Below are positions 27,396-36,054 of a stretch of 64,000 bases of DNA, piece after piece. A model generated the notes under the pieces. The model ran no database searches, was not told the DNA's origin, and saw only the letters and a program-made list of their open reading frames with translations. The stretch's first letter is position 1. Every line of letters starts with the position of its first letter. Source of the stretch: Klenkia marina (GTDB lineage: Bacteria; Actinomycetota; Actinomycetes; Mycobacteriales; Geodermatophilaceae); assembly GCF_900101025.1 (NCBI RefSeq), contig NZ_FMUH01000004.1:62001-126000 (forward strand), in the 5' to 3' direction. The position numbers and the translations under genes were made by a program.

Positions 27396-28535
27396 TCAGC
27401 GGTGGGCGGTGATCCGTCCGGGGGAGGAGACGACCACGACGTCGCCGACCACGGCCGTGCGGGCGCCGGCGGGGAGGGCGCCGGGGAGGGTGGACCGGGA
27501 CACCTCGGCGCCGGTGACGGCGTCGCGTCGCACGAGCGCGCCGTCCTCGGGGACGAGCACGGTGGCCGGCGCGGCCTTGGCGTCACCGGCGGCGGGCAGC
27601 CCGGACGCGGCGACCGACCAGCGCAGTGCCCCCGTGCCGGCGTCGAGGGCGAGGACGGTGCCGCGCGCCCACACCAGCGTCGTGGCGTCCAGCCCGACCT
27701 CCAGGACCGGGCCGTCGGGGTCGGGGTCGGCGGGCAGCGCCGTGCTGCCCAGCAGGGTGCCGTCGGCCGGGGCGAGGGAGCGCAGCTCGTCGCCGACGAC
27801 GACTCCGACGAACCCGTCGGCGCCGGCCAGGCGTGCCGGACCGGCGCCGAGGTCGACGACCCAGCGCTGGGTGCCGGCGAACCCGTCGAGGAGCACGGCC
27901 TGCAGCTGGTCGCCGCACTGCTGCAGGGCGGCGACACCGGTGCTGCCGGCCGCGGCGGCGGTGAACCGGCAGCCCTCGGGGGCGGCCTGGTGCCAGCGCA
28001 GGTTGTTGCCGGTGGGGTCGACGGTGGCCAGGCCCGTGGGGCTCACCGCGAGGACGACGCGGTCGGTGCTGGTCAGGGTGGCGTCGGCGCGGAAGCCCAC
28101 CGACCGGTACCAGAGCCGCTCACCGGTGCCGGCGCGCAGCGCGGTGAGCTCGTTGCACCGACCGCCGGTGGAGAACAGCACGACGACCAGCTGGTCGACC
28201 GTCGTCGCCCCGCACAGCCGTGCACCGGCGCGGGTGTAGTGCCAGGCCTCGGTGCCGGTGGCCGGGTCGAGCAGGGCCACGCCGTCGGTCGAGGTGCGCA
28301 GCACGCGTGCGTCGGCGACCACGTCCCCGGTCGTCGGGCCGTCGGTGCTGGTCGACCACGCCTCGCTGAGCTGCGCGGCCGGCGACCCCGTGGCCGGCGC
28401 GGGCGCCGCGGCGGTGGTGCTCGAGGTCGCCGCGGCGTCGGAGCTGCGCCAGGCCAGGACGGCGACGACGACCACCACGAGGGTGACCGCCGTCCACACC
28501 AGGACCCGGACGGGGGGACGGTGCACGGGGCTCAC
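27396..28535 (-). CDS. Membrane-anchored PQQ-like beta-propeller protein
   Basis: 379 residues: a short cytoplasmic start, one transmembrane helix (VLVWTAVTLVVVVVAVLAW, about 10-30), an Ala/Thr/Ser linker and an outer beta-propeller made of PQQ-like blades (GVALLDPATGTEAWHY, ELTALRAGTGERLWYRS, TVLALDAGTGALRWSVA). Such proteins usually act as scaffolds or sensors, and no quinone-enzyme residues are evident. The GTG at 28535 lies 34 nt after the DEAD-box gene, so the two may be cotranscribed. Confidence 0.82.
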   Translation of the reverse strand: MSPVHRPPVRVLVWTAVTLVVVVVAVLAWRSSDAAATSSTTAAAPAPATGSPAAQLSEAWSTSTDGPTTGDVVADARVLRTSTDGVALLDPATGTEAWHYTRAGARLCGATTVDQLVVVLFSTGGRCNELTALRAGTGERLWYRSVGFRADATLTSTDRVVLAVSPTGLATVDPTGNNLRWHQAAPEGCRFTAAAAGSTGVAALQQCGDQLQAVLLDGFAGTQRWVVDLGAGPARLAGADGFVGVVVGDELRSLAPADGTLLGSTALPADPDPDGPVLEVGLDATTLVWARGTVLALDAGTGALRWSVAASGLPAAGDAKAAPATVLVPEDGALVRRDAVTGAEVSRSTLPGALPAGARTAVVGDVVVVSSPGRITAHR

Positions 28536-28569
28536 GCCCAGATGGTGCCCGACCGTCCGGGTGGGGTGG

Positions 28570-30261
28570 TCAGGAGGCGGCGGTCTCGCCGCCTCCTGAG
28601 CGCCCGGCGCCCCCGCGGCGACGGCGACGGCGCGGCCGGGGAGCCCCGCCCTCGGCCGGTGCACCCTCGGCGGCCGCCCCGGCCGTCGAGTCGCCCTCGG
28701 CAGCGGCTGCGGCACCCGCCGCGGCCTCGCCGTTGCCCCGGGTGCGCCGGCGCGGCCGGCTCTTGCGCGGACCGGCCGCGGGGGTCTCCTCCGCCGGCGC
28801 CTCGCGGCCCGGGCCCGACCCGCCGGAGCGGCCGCCACGGTCGCCGCCGCGGTCACCGGTGCGCTGGCGCTTGCCGGTCTCGCCGAGGTCCTCCAGCGAC
28901 TCGGCGTCCAGGCCCTCGCGGGTGCGCTGGGCGCGGGGGAGCCGCCCGGTGGCCGTCGTCGGCACGTCGAGGTCGGTGTAGACCCACGGGGAGGTCGAGT
29001 ACGTCTCCGGCGGGTCGGCGAAGTCGAGGTCGAGCGCCTTGTTGATCAGCTGCCAGCGGGGGATGTCGTCCCAGTCGACCAGCGTGACGGCGACGCCGGT
29101 GCTGCCCGCGCGGCCGGTGCGGCCGATGCGGTGCACGTAGGTCTTCTCGTCCTCGGGGCACTGGTAGTTGACGACGTGGCTGACGCCCGTGACGTCGATG
29201 CCGCGGGCGGCGACGTCGGTGGCGACCAGGACGTCGACCTTGCCGGCCCGGAAGGCGCGCAGTGCCTGCTCGCGGGCGCCCTGGCCCAGGTCGCCGTGCA
29301 CGGCGGCGGCGGCGAACCCGCGGTCGACCAGCTCGTCGGACACCTTCTGCGCCGTGCGCTTGGTGCGGCAGAAGACCATGACCAGGCCGCGGTCGCGGGA
29401 CTGCAGCACGCGCGAGAGCAGCTCGGGCTTGTCCAGGTTGTGCGCCCGGTAGATGAACTGGGTGGTCTGCGGGACCGTGGAGCCCTCGTCGTTGCCGTGC
29501 GCCCGGATGTGGGTCGGCTGCGACATGAACGACCGCGACAGCGTCACGATCGGCCCCGGCATGGTGGCCGAGAACAGCATGGTCTGCCGCTTGGTCGGGA
29601 CCATGGCGAGGATGCGCTCGATGTCGGGCAGGAAGCCCAGGTCGAGCATCTCGTCGGCCTCGTCGAGCACCAGGCCGCCGACCTTGCCCAGGATCAGGTC
29701 ACCGCGCTGGGCCAGGTCGAGCAGCCGGCCGGGGGTGCCGACGACCACCTCGACGCCGGCCTGCAGCGCCGCGATCTGCGGCTCGAAGGCGCGGCCGCCG
29801 TAGATCGCGTGCACCCGGATCCCGCGGCGGGCACCGGCGGCGGCGAGGTCGCGGGAGACCTGCACGCACAGCTCGCGGGTGGGGACGACGACCAGCGCCT
29901 GCGGGACGCCGTCGGCGCCCTCGGACGGCGGCGTGACCCGCTGCAGCAGCGGGACGCCGAAGCCCAGCGTCTTGCCGGTGCCGGTGCGCGCCTGGCCGAT
30001 GAGGTCGTTGCCGCTCAGGGCGAGGGGGAGCGTGAGCTCCTGGATGGCGAACGTGCGGGTGATCCCGACGTCGGCCAGCGACGCGATGATGTCGGGGTGC
30101 ACGTCGAAGTCGCTGAACAACGGCGCGTCGGGGGGCACGGGGGCGCCGCCGAGCTCGTCGATCTGCTGCTCGAGCTGCTCGGGGGCGGGTGCCCCCGACT
30201 CGGCGTGGTCGACCTCGGGGGTCTGCGGGGTGTCGTTCGGGGTGTGCTCTGTGGTGGTCAG
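28570..30261 (-). CDS. DEAD-box RNA helicase, probable CTG start
   Basis: RNA helicase of the RhlE/CsdA group. Motifs: Q-motif region (FAIQELTLPLAL), Walker A ARTGTGKT, PTRELC, GTPGRLLDL, DEADEMLDLGF, SATMPG, and HRIGRTGRAG; the C-terminal 130 residues are Arg/Gly/Ala/Pro rich and probably bind RNA. The first ATG/GTG in frame is the GTG at 30138, but it has no ribosome site and the frame stays open upstream with normal composition. A CTG at 30261 with GAGG about 10 nt upstream would add 41 residues (TTTEHTPNDTPQTPEVDH...). I chose the CTG; the GTG is the conservative alternative (522 residues). Matches Rv3211 by position. Confidence 0.9.
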   Translation of the reverse strand: MTTTEHTPNDTPQTPEVDHAESGAPAPEQLEQQIDELGGAPVPPDAPLFSDFDVHPDIIASLADVGITRTFAIQELTLPLALSGNDLIGQARTGTGKTLGFGVPLLQRVTPPSEGADGVPQALVVVPTRELCVQVSRDLAAAGARRGIRVHAIYGGRAFEPQIAALQAGVEVVVGTPGRLLDLAQRGDLILGKVGGLVLDEADEMLDLGFLPDIERILAMVPTKRQTMLFSATMPGPIVTLSRSFMSQPTHIRAHGNDEGSTVPQTTQFIYRAHNLDKPELLSRVLQSRDRGLVMVFCRTKRTAQKVSDELVDRGFAAAAVHGDLGQGAREQALRAFRAGKVDVLVATDVAARGIDVTGVSHVVNYQCPEDEKTYVHRIGRTGRAGSTGVAVTLVDWDDIPRWQLINKALDLDFADPPETYSTSPWVYTDLDVPTTATGRLPRAQRTREGLDAESLEDLGETGKRQRTGDRGGDRGGRSGGSGPGREAPAEETPAAGPRKSRPRRRTRGNGEAAAGAAAAAEGDSTAGAAAEGAPAEGGAPRPRRRRRRGGAGRSGGGETAAS

Positions 30262-30589
30262 TGCTCTCGCCTCGGTCCGGAGGGGACCGCTGCGGCGTCG
30301 TGTGCCGACGCGCTGCGGCCCGGTCGTCTTCTTCGATCCAGCGCCGACGCGGCCAGCAGACCGGGCGTCGTGGGGCAGACAGGCCCGGGGACCGACCGTG
30401 GTGCCGCCGCCGTCACGGGCGGGGTTCCGACGGGCGTCGTCCAGCGGTCATCAGCGCACACGGAGAGCGAGCCGTGCGGCTCGCCGCGGCCATCCTACCT
30501 CGGGATACGGTCCGACCCGGCCCCGCGCTGCGGTGCGGGTCACCCGCGCCCGCCCGGGAGCGGACCCGCGCAGTCGAGGAGGCACCCGC
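30262..30589. promoter_or_regulatory. 328-bp divergent region between helicase and ferritin-like genes
   Basis: No convincing gene. Two -10 candidates face outward: TACGGT at 30506-30511 (plus, leader about 75 nt) and TAGGAT at 30497-30492 (minus, giving a helicase leader of more than 220 nt). The long minus-strand leader includes a small hairpin, GCGTCG-TGTGC-CGACGC, near 30295-30311. Long structured leaders are common for cold-shock-type RNA helicases, so autoregulation is possible (inference). Confidence 0.4.
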
Positions 30590-31246
30590 GTGAGCGCGCT
30601 CAACACGGTGGAACCGGCGGTCGTGGACCTGCTGGGGGTGCTGGCCTACGCGGAGCTGACCGCCTTCGACCGGCTGGCCGAGGACGCCCGGTTGGCCCCC
30701 ACGCTGGAGGGGCACGCGGCCCTGGCCCGCATGGCCGCCGCGGAGATCGGCCACCACCAGCGGCTGTGCGACCGGCTGCGCGAGCTCGACGTCGAGCCGG
30801 CCCGCGCCATGGCCCCCTTCGTGCGGCCGCTGGACGCCTTCCACGACTCCACCCGTGCCAGCACCTGGCTGGAGGGGCTGGTCAAGGCCTACGTCGGGGA
30901 CGGGCTGGCGACGGACTTCTACCGCGAGGTCGCCGCGTTCCTGCCCGAGCCCGACCGCACCCTGGTGCTGGAGACCCTGGCCGACAGCGGGCACGCGCAG
31001 TTCGCCGTCCGGGAGGTACGGGCCGCGATCGCGGCGGACCGGCGGGTCGGCGGGCGTCTGGCCCTGTGGGCCCGGCGACTGGTGGGCGAGGCGCTGACCC
31101 AGTCGCAGGCCGTCATCGCCGAGCGCGACGGCCTGGCCGACCTGCTGATCACCGGCACCGGCGACCTCAACGGCATCGCCGACCTGCTCACCCGCCTGAC
31201 CACGGCGCACGGCGAGCGGATGAGCGCGCTGGGCCTGGCCGGCTGA
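30590..31246 (+). CDS. Ferritin-like-fold protein
   Basis: 218-residue all-helical protein of the ferritin-like superfamily (Rv3210c type, sometimes compared with MiaE hydroxylases). Putative di-iron ligands are spread over the four helices: YAELTAF, AEIGHHQRL, EGLVKAYVGDGL, DSGHAQFAVREV; the Glu-x-x-His pattern is only partly canonical, so metal content is uncertain. GAGGAGG precedes the GTG. It is divergent from the DEAD-box gene, as in mycobacteria. Confidence 0.8.
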   Translation: MSALNTVEPAVVDLLGVLAYAELTAFDRLAEDARLAPTLEGHAALARMAAAEIGHHQRLCDRLRELDVEPARAMAPFVRPLDAFHDSTRASTWLEGLVKAYVGDGLATDFYREVAAFLPEPDRTLVLETLADSGHAQFAVREVRAAIAADRRVGGRLALWARRLVGEALTQSQAVIAERDGLADLLITGTGDLNGIADLLTRLTTAHGERMSALGLAG

Positions 31247-31248
31247 TG

Positions 31249-31302
31249 AGGTAGCTCCCGCACGGGAGTGGCAGGTAGGAGAACCCGACCACCACGAGGT
31301 AG
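31249..31302 (+). repeat. Three AGGTAG motifs spaced exactly 24 bp
   Basis: AGGTAG occurs at 31249, 31273 and 31297, each 24 bp from the last, starting 3 nt after the ferritin-like stop codon. Between the first two lies the small hairpin CTCCCG-CA-CGGGAG (31255-31268). Meaning unknown. Confidence 0.6.
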
Positions 31303-31349
31303 GGAGGTCCGGCGGGACGGGGGTCGGAGACCTCCTCCCACCGGACCTC
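31303..31349. terminator. Alternative hairpins between convergent genes
   Basis: The left arm at 31303-31312 can pair with 31329-31335 (GGAGGTC/GACCTCC) or, more extensively, with 31341-31349 (GAGGTCCGG/CCGGACCTC, 9 bp). These are mutually exclusive folds. The position between converging genes suggests termination. Confidence 0.45.
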
Positions 31350-31412
31350 GGACACGCTCAGCACATCAGGGGAACGGCACCTGGCCGCGGTGCGATCCGG
31401 AGGATCGCGATG

Positions 31413-31646
31413 TCACGGCCCGGCGATGAAGCCGACGCGCCGGGTGTCGGCCTCGGCGATCTCGACGTAGGCGATCCGGTCGGTGGGGACGACGATGCGG
31501 CGCCCGCGCTCGTCGACCAGGGTGAGCAGGCCGTCCTTCGAGCCGGTCATGGCCTTGGAGACCTCGGCCGCGATCTCGTCGGGGGTGTTCGGGCTGTCGA
31601 TGACCAGCTCGCGGGGGGAGTGCTGAACACCGATCTTGACTTCCAC
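31413..31646 (-). CDS. DUF3107 protein
   Basis: 77-residue small cytoplasmic protein of family DUF3107, equivalent to Rv3208A (TB9.4). It reads MEVKIGVQHSPRELVID ... LLTLVDERGRRIVVPTDRIAYVEI and ends VGFIAGP. Function unknown. GAGGAGG lies about 10 nt before the GTG. Its place between a ferritin-like gene and a TetR gene matches the mycobacterial order. Confidence 0.88.
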   Translation of the reverse strand: MEVKIGVQHSPRELVIDSPNTPDEIAAEVSKAMTGSKDGLLTLVDERGRRIVVPTDRIAYVEIAEADTRRVGFIAGP

Positions 31647-31753
31647 GCTGGAGATGCCTCCTCAGGTCTGGCGGCCGCTCTGGCTGCTGCCCCCGACGCT
31701 AGTCCAGCCGGGGCGGGTCGGTGGCCCGCCGAGGTGCGCTGAGCGCGAACGGC

Positions 31754-32416
31754 TCAGGAGCGGGTCGGGTGGTCGGCGTCGCCCAGCCGCGGGAAGCCCG
31801 AGATGCCCCGCCAGGACAGCGAGCTCATCAGCGCCACGGCCTCGTCCCGGGACACGGTGCCCTTGCGCGGCAGCCACCAGCGCGCGCTGGTCTCGGCCAG
31901 CCCGGTCATGCCCGAGGCCAGCAGCAGGGCGCGTTCCTGGTCGACCCCGGTGTCGGCGGCGATCACCTCGGCGATGGCCTCGACGCAGCCCCGCGTGCCC
32001 TCGTCGACGATGCGGCGGACCTCCTCGTCGTTGCGCAGGTCGGACTCGAACACCAGCCGGAACGCCTCGCCGTCGGCGTCGACGAAGTCGAAGTAGGCCC
32101 CGACCGCGCCGTCGACCCGGGTGCGGTTGTCGTCGGTACCGCTCATCGCCTCGCGCATGCGCTCGGTGAGCTCGCCGACCTGCTGCTCGAGCAGCGCCAG
32201 GTACAGCTCGCGCTTGCCGGGGAAGTGCTGGTACAGCACCGGCTTGCTGACCCCGGCGGCCACGGCGATGTCGTCCATGGCCGCGGCGTGGAAGCCCTGG
32301 GCGACGAACACCTCCTGCGCCGCGCGCAGCAGCTGGAGCCGGCGGGCGCCCCGCGGCAGGCGGGAGGGGCGGCGGCCGGGTGCGTCGAGGGGCGCGGGCG
32401 GTCGGGGAGGCTGCAT
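31754..32416 (-). CDS. TetR-family transcriptional regulator
   Basis: 220 residues. The N-terminal HTH is clear: QLLRAAQEVFVAQGFHAAAMDDIAVAAGVSKPVLYQHFPGKRELYLALLE (about 25-75), followed by an all-helical ligand-binding domain. It corresponds to Rv3208 by position. TAACAT lies 10 nt before the ATG, giving at most a few bases of leader. It is divergent from an alpha/beta hydrolase, a natural candidate target. Confidence 0.92.
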   Translation of the reverse strand: MQPPRPPAPLDAPGRRPSRLPRGARRLQLLRAAQEVFVAQGFHAAAMDDIAVAAGVSKPVLYQHFPGKRELYLALLEQQVGELTERMREAMSGTDDNRTRVDGAVGAYFDFVDADGEAFRLVFESDLRNDEEVRRIVDEGTRGCVEAIAEVIAADTGVDQERALLLASGMTGLAETSARWWLPRKGTVSRDEAVALMSSLSWRGISGFPRLGDADHPTRS

Positions 32417-32484
32417 GGCCCGGCAGATGTTACCGGCGAGTTCGCCCCCGGGTCGCCGGGCGGTCGCCGGGCGGGGAGGTGGTC

Positions 32485-32490
32485 TACCGT
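32485..32490 (+). promoter_or_regulatory. -10 box of a leaderless hydrolase gene
   Basis: TACCGT ends 7 nt before the GTG at 32498. Confidence 0.5.
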
Positions 32491-32497
32491 CGCGCGG

Positions 32498-33604
32498 GTG
32501 CCCGACGTCCGACCGGCCCCGGTGACGGCGACCGCGCCCGGTGGCGTGCGCCCGGCGGGGCGCTCCGCCGCCGACCTGCCGGACCTCCCGTCCCCGGTGC
32601 CGGCGTGGCCCGGGGAGCAGGTGCCCGCCGACGGCGGCACCGTGTTCCTGCGGCACACGCCCCGCACCGGTGCCGACGAAGGGGCCCGCGCCCTCTACGT
32701 GCACGGCCTCGGCGGGGCCTCCACGAACTGGACCGACCTCGCCGCCCTGCTGTCCGGCCGGCTCGAGGGCTTCGCGGTGGACCTGCCCGGCTTCGGCCGC
32801 TCGGCGCCGCCGCCGCACGGCCGCTACTCCATCGCCCGTCACGTGCAGGCGGTCGAGGCGGTGCTGGCCGACGTCGCCGCCCGCCCCGGACCCGGTCGGG
32901 ACCAGCCGGTGCACCTGCTGGGCAACTCCCTCGGCGGCCTGGTCAGCCTGCTCGTCGCCGTCCGCCGTCCCGACCTCGTGGCGACCCTCACCCTGATCTC
33001 CCCGGCCATGCCGGTGTACCGGGTGCCGCCGGCGTTCGACCGGGCGATCGCCCTGCTGCTCGTGCCCGGCGTGCCGGCCCTGGCCGAGAAGCGCGTGCGG
33101 CTCGGTGCGCCGGAGGACCGCGTGCGGATGACCCTGGAGATGTGCTTCGGCGACCCCGCGCGGGTGCCGCCGGAGCGCTTGGCCGAGGCCGTGGAGGAGA
33201 TGCGGCTGCGCGACGGGCAGAGCTGGTCCGGTCGGGCGCTGACCCGCAGCATGCGCGGCCTCATGACCTCCTACCTGCGCGTGGGGCGGGCCAACGCCTG
33301 GCGGGCGGCCCGCTCCGTCACGGCCCCCGCGCTGGTCGTCTGGGGCGACCGCGACAAGCTGGTCGACCCGCGGCTGGCCCCGCGCCTGGCGACGGCGCTG
33401 CCCGACGCCCGGCTGCAGGTGCAGGCCGGCATCGGCCACGTCGCGATGATGGAGGCACCCGAGGACACCGCGCGGGCGGTGCTGGCGATGCTGGAGGAGA
33501 CCGGCTCCGGACTCCTCGACGGGACGGGTGCGACGGGTGCGACGGGACGGTCCGACACGTCCTCGGCCGGGCCCGACCACGACGGCGGCCCCGCACCGGC
33601 GTGA
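32498..33604 (+). CDS. Alpha/beta hydrolase
   Basis: 368 residues. VHGLGGASTNWTDL (oxyanion region), the nucleophile elbow GNSLGG, the acid in WGDRDKLVDPR and the His in GIGHVAMME make a complete Ser-Asp-His set. An N-terminal Pro-rich 55 residues and a C-terminal tail with the repeat GATGATG and an Asp/Gly-rich end are extra to the core. It is divergent from TetR and 13 nt upstream of the DUF3152 gene. Substrate unknown. Confidence 0.87.
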   Translation: MPDVRPAPVTATAPGGVRPAGRSAADLPDLPSPVPAWPGEQVPADGGTVFLRHTPRTGADEGARALYVHGLGGASTNWTDLAALLSGRLEGFAVDLPGFGRSAPPPHGRYSIARHVQAVEAVLADVAARPGPGRDQPVHLLGNSLGGLVSLLVAVRRPDLVATLTLISPAMPVYRVPPAFDRAIALLLVPGVPALAEKRVRLGAPEDRVRMTLEMCFGDPARVPPERLAEAVEEMRLRDGQSWSGRALTRSMRGLMTSYLRVGRANAWRAARSVTAPALVVWGDRDKLVDPRLAPRLATALPDARLQVQAGIGHVAMMEAPEDTARAVLAMLEETGSGLLDGTGATGATGRSDTSSAGPDHDGGPAPA

Positions 33605-33617
33605 GAACCTGGGACGT

Positions 33618-34727
33618 GTGACCCGTCCGGACCCCGCCGACCGCGCGGTCGGCGCGTCGGACGGCCAGGGTCCTGGACCCGGCCGTGCGCCGGACCCCCG
33701 ACCGGGGCTCCCCCCGGTCCCGCGGCCACCGTTGGTCGGCCCCCGGCCGCGCGGCCGGTCCCGCAGCCACTTCCCCCCGGCCCCGGACCCGCTGCCGCGG
33801 CCGCTGCCCGGCACGGGCCTGCGCACCACCGCGGGTCCGCTGGTCGCCCGTCGCGACCCGGTCGGCCGCCGGTCGAGCCGTTCGCCCGGGCACGGGCGGG
33901 CGGGCGGCGTGCGTGGCGGCTGGGCCACCCGGTTCGCCGCACGCTGGGGGTGGCGGGCCTACGCACTGCCGGTGCTCGCCGTCCTCACCGTCCTGGCCCT
34001 GGTCGACGTCGCGGTCACCGGGACCGGGCAGGCCCGCTCCACCAGCGCCGCGACGGCCGTGACCACGGCCCCGGCGACCGACCCCGCCCCCGAGGCCCCC
34101 GACGCTGCGGTGCTGCCCACCGACCCGGCGGTGGCCCAGGGCGACGCCGACCCCACCGGCCTCGCCCCGACCACCGGCGCGGCCAGCTACGTCGAGCTCG
34201 GAGCGGGCACCGTCGGCGTCGTCGACGGCAGCTCGGCGGTGTACGGCACCGGCCCGCTGCGCCGCTTCGTCGTGGAGGTCGAGGACGGCATCGGGATGGA
34301 CGGCCCCGCCTTCGCCGCAGCGGTCGAGGCCACCCTCGGGGACCCGCGGTCCTGGGGCCACGACGGCGCGATGAGCTTCCAGCGCGTCGGGGCCGCCGAG
34401 GCCGCCGCCGGGGACTACGACTTCCGGGTCAGCCTGATCAGCCCCGGCAGCATGGAGACCTACTGCCCCGGCGTCGGCACCGGCGGGTACACCTCCTGCC
34501 GCTACGGCGAGCGCGCGGTGATCAACCTGGCCCGGTGGGAGACCGCCGTCCCCGACTACGCCGGCGACATCGCCACCTACCGGCAGTACGTGGTCAACCA
34601 CGAGGTCGGTCACGCCCTGGGCAACGGGCACCAGCCCTGCCCCGGTCCCGGTGAGCTCGCGCCGGTCATGCAGCAGCAGACCCTCGGCCTGCAGGGGTGC
34701 GCGAAGAACGCCTGGCCCTACCCCTGA
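33618..34727 (+). CDS. DUF3152 anchored zinc-metalloprotease-like protein
   Basis: 369 residues: a long Pro/Arg/Gly-rich cytoplasmic N-terminus (about 1-110), a transmembrane helix (YALPVLAVLTVLALVDVAV), a Thr/Ala/Pro linker and an outer DUF3152 domain. That domain ends with a zincin motif, NHEVGHALGNGH (H-E-x-x-H-x-x-G-x-x-H), followed by PVMQQQ resembling a Met-turn, and holds paired cysteines (YCPGV...TSCRYG; PCPG...GCAKN). It is equivalent to Rv3207c. Proteolysis is plausible from the motif but unproven for the family. Confidence 0.88.
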   Translation: MTRPDPADRAVGASDGQGPGPGRAPDPRPGLPPVPRPPLVGPRPRGRSRSHFPPAPDPLPRPLPGTGLRTTAGPLVARRDPVGRRSSRSPGHGRAGGVRGGWATRFAARWGWRAYALPVLAVLTVLALVDVAVTGTGQARSTSAATAVTTAPATDPAPEAPDAAVLPTDPAVAQGDADPTGLAPTTGAASYVELGAGTVGVVDGSSAVYGTGPLRRFVVEVEDGIGMDGPAFAAAVEATLGDPRSWGHDGAMSFQRVGAAEAAAGDYDFRVSLISPGSMETYCPGVGTGGYTSCRYGERAVINLARWETAVPDYAGDIATYRQYVVNHEVGHALGNGHQPCPGPGELAPVMQQQTLGLQGCAKNAWPYP

Positions 34728-34829
34728 GCACCCACCCGCAGCAGCGGGAAGAGGGGCGGCTGGCAGGCTGTTGGGGCTCGTGAGGACGCCGTCCCCAGCT
34801 GCCAGACCCCGCACGCAAGGAGCCCCGAC

Positions 34830-35990
34830 GTGTCGTTGCCACCCCTGGTGGAGCCCGCCGCCGACCTCTCGATCGACGAGGTCCGCCGCTACAGCCGCCA
34901 CCTGATCATCCCCGACGTCGGGATGGACGGGCAGAAGCGGCTGAAGAACGCCAAGGTGCTCGCCGTCGGCGCCGGTGGGCTGGGCTCGCCCGTGCTGATG
35001 TACCTGGCCGCCGCCGGGGTCGGCACGCTGGGCATCGTCGAGTTCGACGTCGTCGACGAGTCCAACCTGCAGCGCCAGATCATCCACGGTGCCTCCGACG
35101 TGGGCCGCTCCAAGGCCGAGAGCGCGCGCGACTCCGTCAAGGAGATCAACCCGCTGGTCGACGTCCGGCTGCACGAGACCCGGCTGGACTCCTCGAACGT
35201 CGAGGAGATCTTCAGCCAGTACGACCTGATCGTCGACGGCACCGACAACTTCGCCACCCGCTACCTGGTCAACGACGCCTGCGTGCTGCTGGGCAAGCCC
35301 TACGTCTGGGGCTCGATCTACCGCTTCGACGGCCAGGTGTCGGTGTTCTGGGCCGAGCACGGCCCGAACTACCGCGACCTCTACCCCGTGCCCCCGCCGC
35401 CGGGGATGGTGCCCTCGTGCGCCGAGGGCGGCGTGCTCGGTGTGCTCTGCGCGACCATCGGCGCCATCCAGGCCACCGAGGCGGTCAAGCTGATCACCGG
35501 CATCGGTGACTCGCTGCTGGGCCGGCTGATGGTCTACGACGCCCTGGAGATGACCTTCCGCACGATTAAGGTGCGCAAGGACCCCGAGGCCGAGCCCATC
35601 ACCGGGCTCATCGACTACGAGGCGTTCTGCGGCGTCGTGTCCGACGAGGCGCAGGCTGCCGCGGCCGGCTCGACGATCACCGTCGACGAGCTCAAGGACA
35701 TGATGGACGCCGGCAAGGACTTCGAGCTGATCGACGTCCGCGAGCCCAACGAGTACGAGATCGTCTCGATCCCCGGTGCGCGCCTGGTGCCCAAGGACGA
35801 GATCCTCTCCGGCCGCGCCCTGTCGACCCTGCCGCAGGACAAGCCGATCGTGCTGCACTGCAAGACCGGCGTGCGCTCGGCCGAGGCGCTGGCCGCGGTC
35901 AAGGCGGCGGGCTTCTCCGACGCCGTCCACGTGCAGGGCGGCGTCACCGCCTGGGCGACGCGCATCGACAAGGCCCTCCCGACCTACTGA
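34830..35990 (+). CDS. moeZ: Sulfur-carrier adenylyltransferase/sulfurtransferase MoeZ
   Basis: 386 residues in two domains. The ThiF/MoeB-type adenylation domain (1-260) has VLAVGAGGLGSPVLMYLAAAG for ATP binding and FDVVDESNLQRQ; the Cys in VPSCAEGGVLG matches the adenyl-thioester region. The rhodanese domain (about 275-386) has the persulfide Cys in L-H-C-K-T-G-V-R-S. In actinobacteria MoeZ adenylates and thiocarboxylates small sulfur carriers for molybdopterin, cysteine (CysO) and thiamin pathways. AAGGAG lies 9 nt before the GTG. Ortholog of Rv3206c. Confidence 0.95.
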   Translation: MSLPPLVEPAADLSIDEVRRYSRHLIIPDVGMDGQKRLKNAKVLAVGAGGLGSPVLMYLAAAGVGTLGIVEFDVVDESNLQRQIIHGASDVGRSKAESARDSVKEINPLVDVRLHETRLDSSNVEEIFSQYDLIVDGTDNFATRYLVNDACVLLGKPYVWGSIYRFDGQVSVFWAEHGPNYRDLYPVPPPPGMVPSCAEGGVLGVLCATIGAIQATEAVKLITGIGDSLLGRLMVYDALEMTFRTIKVRKDPEAEPITGLIDYEAFCGVVSDEAQAAAAGSTITVDELKDMMDAGKDFELIDVREPNEYEIVSIPGARLVPKDEILSGRALSTLPQDKPIVLHCKTGVRSAEALAAVKAAGFSDAVHVQGGVTAWATRIDKALPTY

Positions 35991-36002
35991 CGCAGGTCCC
36001 GC

Positions 36003-36040
36003 GCACCGGCCCCTCGCCCCCACGGGTGGGGGGCCGGTGC
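36003..36040 (+). terminator. Terminator after moeZ
   Basis: 10-bp perfect outer stem (GCACCGGCCC at 36003-36012 with 36031-36040) enclosing an inner CCCCCAC/GTGGGGG stem, starting 13 nt after the moeZ stop. Confidence 0.7.
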
Positions 36041-36054
36041 GTTTGACTGAGCAG

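Noticed and set aside
33515-33545. GACGGGTGC repeats at the end of the hydrolase gene as a regulatory repeat
   Set aside because: They are three short in-frame copies in a disordered C-terminal tail; no other signal.
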